NCBI GenBank assembly: GCA_016288355.1
Contig: JAEEYY010000178.1
Coordinates: 1 to 6,992, forward strand
Length of the DNA stretch: 6,992 nucleotides
DNA from: Synergistes sp.
GTDB taxonomy: Bacteria > Synergistota > Synergistia > Synergistales > Synergistaceae
Reading direction: 5' to 3'
Within the stretch, counting starts at the first letter, position 1. Each line of letters opens with the position of its first letter. A program made the translations under genes and the position numbers. The notes under the pieces are model-generated. The model saw only the letters and a program-made list of their open reading frames with translations. It had not been told where the DNA came from and did not search any database. Positions 6,636 to 6,992 of the stretch are shown in pieces.

Positions 6636-6992
6636 TCAGCCCCAGAACTCCTTCATGGCCGCGGCCGCCCGTTCGCGGTAGGCGGCGGCGCGCTGGCGCT
6701 TGTCCTTGATGCGATGCTCCAGCGGCGGGAAGATGCCCAGGTTCATGTTCATGGGCTGGAAGTGTGCTGGGTCGGCTGTCTGAAGATAATGCAGCAGGGA
6801 ACCGATAGCTGATGCCTCCGGCCAGGCGGGCAGGGGGCGGCCCTGAAGCAGACACGCGGCGTTGACGCCCGCCACGAGGCCCATCGCCGTGCTCTCCATG
6901 TAGCCCTCCACCCCTGTGATCTGTCCGGCGAGGAAAAGGTCCTGCCGTCCAATAGACGTGAGCCGGAGCCAGGGGTCCAGCACGGCAGGCGC
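6636..6992 (-). CDS. trmFO: TrmFO, folate/FAD-dependent tRNA (uracil-54-C5) methyltransferase, C-terminal part
   Basis: This is the C-terminal 118 codons, open to the right window edge and ending in TGA at 6636. The enzyme makes ribothymidine at position 54 of the tRNA T-loop, using methylenetetrahydrofolate as carbon donor and reduced FAD. The fragment holds the family's hallmark FAD-binding segment (LFLAGQITGVEGYMES), followed by GLVAGVNAA, the segment AIGSLLHYL, and FQPMNMNLGIFPPLE with RIKDKRQR. Together these identify TrmFO rather than its gyrase-inhibitor-like relatives such as GidA/MnmG. The start and the N-terminal Rossmann GxGxxG are outside the window. It is separated from ilvE by 183 bp holding a terminator and a promoter, so it is probably not in the same operon. 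Confidence 0.95.
   Translation of the reverse strand, partial: APAVLDPWLRLTSIGRQDLFLAGQITGVEGYMESTAMGLVAGVNAACLLQGRPLPAWPEASAIGSLLHYLQTADPAHFQPMNMNLGIFPPLEHRIKDKRQRAAAYRERAAAAMKEFWG

Overview
All identifiable genes in this window lie on the minus strand, so transcription runs from high to low coordinates. The organism looks like an anaerobic bacterium of the Firmicutes or Synergistota type. The support is a folate/FAD-dependent TrmFO (used instead of TrmA by those groups and some others), strong GGAGG-type ribosome binding sites, a TTG start, GC-rich coding sequence, and a periplasmic-binding-protein/hybrid-histidine-kinase architecture common in these lineages. This placement is an inference from gene style; no rRNA or other decisive marker is present.

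Reading in the direction of transcription: (1) the C-terminal 118 codons of trmFO (tRNA m5U54 methyltransferase) enter from the right edge and end at 6636. They are followed by an apparent Rho-independent terminator (about 6558-6604). (2) A promoter candidate at 6519-6547 leads to a two-gene operon: ilvE (branched-chain aminotransferase, best start TTG at 6452) and, 3 bp after its stop, an 11-TM sodium:amino-acid symporter of the NSS/LeuT family. This operon ends at a clean hairpin terminator (3928-3955). (3) A good sigma-70-type promoter (TTGACA-16-TAGAAT, 3868-3895) drives a signalling operon: a stand-alone Hpt protein, a hybrid histidine kinase with two extracytoplasmic solute-binding domains overlapping it by one base (TGATG), and, 24 bp further on, the start of a second membrane sensor protein that runs off the left edge.

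Functionally, the ilvE-symporter pair suggests uptake and reversible transamination of hydrophobic amino acids. The signalling operon looks like a nearly complete phosphorelay: input domains -> His kinase -> receiver -> separate Hpt. The final output response regulator is not in the window, unless it is the unseen C-terminal part of the third gene. Between the operons there are only short intergenic regions (about 150 and 180 bp), both explained by terminators, promoters and leaders. No tRNA, rRNA, CRISPR array, insertion sequence or phage gene was seen. I see no clear evidence of a wholly new system; the phosphorelay cassette and the ilvE leader are the parts most worth a second look.
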